This document shows positions 63,217-64,000 of a stretch of DNA of 64,000 nucleotides, one piece after another. Each line of letters starts with the position of its first letter. The first letter of the stretch is position 1. Location of the stretch: contig CAJKMG010000003.1 of NCBI GenBank assembly GCA_905200945.1, positions 62,001 to 126,000 on the forward strand, in the 5' to 3' direction. Position numbers and translations under genes: made by a program. This stretch comes from an uncultured Akkermansia sp. (GTDB lineage Bacteria; Verrucomicrobiota; Verrucomicrobiia; Verrucomicrobiales; Akkermansiaceae). The notes beneath the pieces were generated by a model, which saw only the letters and a list, made by a program, of their open reading frames with translations, had not been told where the DNA came from and made no database searches.

Positions 63217-64000
63217 ATGAACAGCCATTTCCACTTTCTCGGCATCTGCGGCACCGCCATGGGCGCGGTAGCCGCCGCCATGGCCCGCCGCGGCTTTACC
63301 GTCACCGGTTCCGACGCCAACGTCTATCCCCCCATGTCCACTTTTCTGGAGGAGGAAGGCATCACCCTGTTTGAAGGCTACAAGGCTTCCAACATCCCAC
63401 CGGATGCGGACGTCATCGTCATCGGCAATGCCATGAGCCGCGGCAATGAGGAAGTGGAAGCCGTGCTCCAACGGCGCCTGCGTTACCTTTCCCTCCCGGA
63501 GACGATGAAGGAATACTTCCTGCGCGGCAAGCGCAACTATGTGGTAACAGGCACCCACGGAAAAACCACCACCACATCCATGCTGGCGTGGCTGATGGAG
63601 GATTCCGGGCTGAACCCCAGCTTCATGATTGGCGGCATTGCCCGCAATCTCGGACGCGGGGGCCGTTTTACGGATTCCGATTTTTCCGTGCTGGAGGGGG
63701 ACGAGTACGACACGGCGTTTTTCGACAAGCGTTCCAAATTCCTGCACTACCTCCCGGAACTGGTGGTCATCAACAACATTGAATTCGATCACGCGGACAT
63801 TTACCATTCTCTGGAGGAAATCAAACTGAGTTTCCGTCGGCTGACCCAGATCATCCCCCGCAACGGCCTGGCGTTGGTCAACGCGGACGATCCCAACTGC
63901 CTGGACGTGGTTAAAGGAGCCCCGTGCCCCGTCAAGACGGTGGGCTTTTCCGACTCTTCCAATATCCGCATCCTGGATGTGGAGACCTCCACGGACGGCA
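63217..64000 (+). CDS. mpl: UDP-MurNAc:L-Ala-gamma-D-Glu-meso-DAP ligase Mpl, cut by the window end
   Basis: Mpl reattaches recovered tripeptide to UDP-MurNAc in murein recycling. The first 261 codons are present. HFLGICGTAMGAVAAAMA begins the Rossmann domain; GNAMSRGNEEVEAVL is an Mpl-type marker absent from MurC; ATP site GTHGKTTTT; EGDEYDTAFFDKRSKFLHY and NNIEFDHADIYHS are also Mpl-specific. MurC itself is at 39031 as a fusion, so this is not MurC. The rest lies beyond 64000. Confidence 0.95.
   Translation, partial: MNSHFHFLGICGTAMGAVAAAMARRGFTVTGSDANVYPPMSTFLEEEGITLFEGYKASNIPPDADVIVIGNAMSRGNEEVEAVLQRRLRYLSLPETMKEYFLRGKRNYVVTGTHGKTTTTSMLAWLMEDSGLNPSFMIGGIARNLGRGGRFTDSDFSVLEGDEYDTAFFDKRSKFLHYLPELVVINNIEFDHADIYHSLEEIKLSFRRLTQIIPRNGLALVNADDPNCLDVVKGAPCPVKTVGFSDSSNIRILDVETSTDG

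Noticed and set aside
1..64000. CRISPR arrays, intact insertion sequences, rRNA operons
   Set aside because: No spaced direct-repeat array, no complete transposase gene with terminal repeats and no rRNA sequence was seen. The only transposase-like signal is the domain fused to RsmH.

Overview
The window looks like a chromosome segment of an Akkermansia-type verrucomicrobiote. This is inferred from gene content: a MurC-MurB fusion inside a division and cell wall (dcw) cluster, a PEP-CTERM secreted protein, KDO/LPS genes, and GC-rich coding throughout except the first 5 kb. No 16S gene is present to confirm it.

Region 1 (1-5070) is conspicuously AT-rich and unlike the rest. It encodes a Vsr mismatch endonuclease (+) converging on a three-gene minus-strand operon: a C5-cytosine DNA methyltransferase, a large protein with two GHKL ATPase domains (MORC/MutL/Hsp90-like at the N-terminus, histidine-kinase-like at the C-terminus), and a receiver protein whose C-terminal half carries an R-x4-H motif of HEPN ribonuclease type. 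It abuts the 3' side of a tRNA-Ser(GGA) gene, the usual layout of an integrated island. It is the best candidate here for a little-described defence or signalling system.

Region 2 (6013-9331) holds housekeeping genes: ruvB, fabH and a CysJ-like diflavin reductase lacking its flavodoxin domain. Region 3 (9458-19740) is a surface-polysaccharide locus: a GT2 glycosyltransferase, a broken GT2 remnant, a phage-fibre-like protein, a flippase, two GT4 enzymes, a hexapeptide acetyltransferase, a membrane acyltransferase and an SGNH hydrolase. Region 4 (19782-25918) has miaA, mnmA and mnmE (tRNA modification), an IdeS-family cysteine peptidase interrupted by one in-frame TGA, a TRIC/UPF0126 membrane protein and a metallo-beta-lactamase-fold hydrolase.

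Region 5 (26017-43284) is the dcw cluster: mraZ, rsmH, ftsL-like, ftsI, murE, murF, mraY, murD, a LysM protein, ftsW, murG, murC-murB, ddl, ftsQ. It starts at a promoter overlapped by about 10-bp-phased AAAGTG-like boxes, a likely MraZ operator. RsmH carries a roughly 215-residue N-terminal extension resembling an HUH/Y1 transposase domain. ftsA and ftsZ do not follow ftsQ; recA does, with its own promoter and terminator.

Region 6 (44675-54218) holds an amidase, lipB, leuC, leuD, a protein of unknown family, an HtrA-like protease next to a lipoprotein paralogue that has lost its whole catalytic triad, and a dehydroquinate-synthase-like enzyme. Region 7 (54755-58957) is on the minus strand: an oligopeptide-type ABC ATPase, two tiny membrane ORFs, tsf and rpsB behind a strong promoter, and a CbiX/SirB-like chelatase. 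Region 8 (59281-64000) is an LPS export and murein recycling run: kdsA, an LptC-position protein, an LptA-like protein, lptB, a HAD phosphatase, and mpl cut by the window end.

Starts were chosen from family length, stop/start overlaps and visible ribosome sites. Shine-Dalgarno signals are weak in many genes here, so some N-termini are uncertain.
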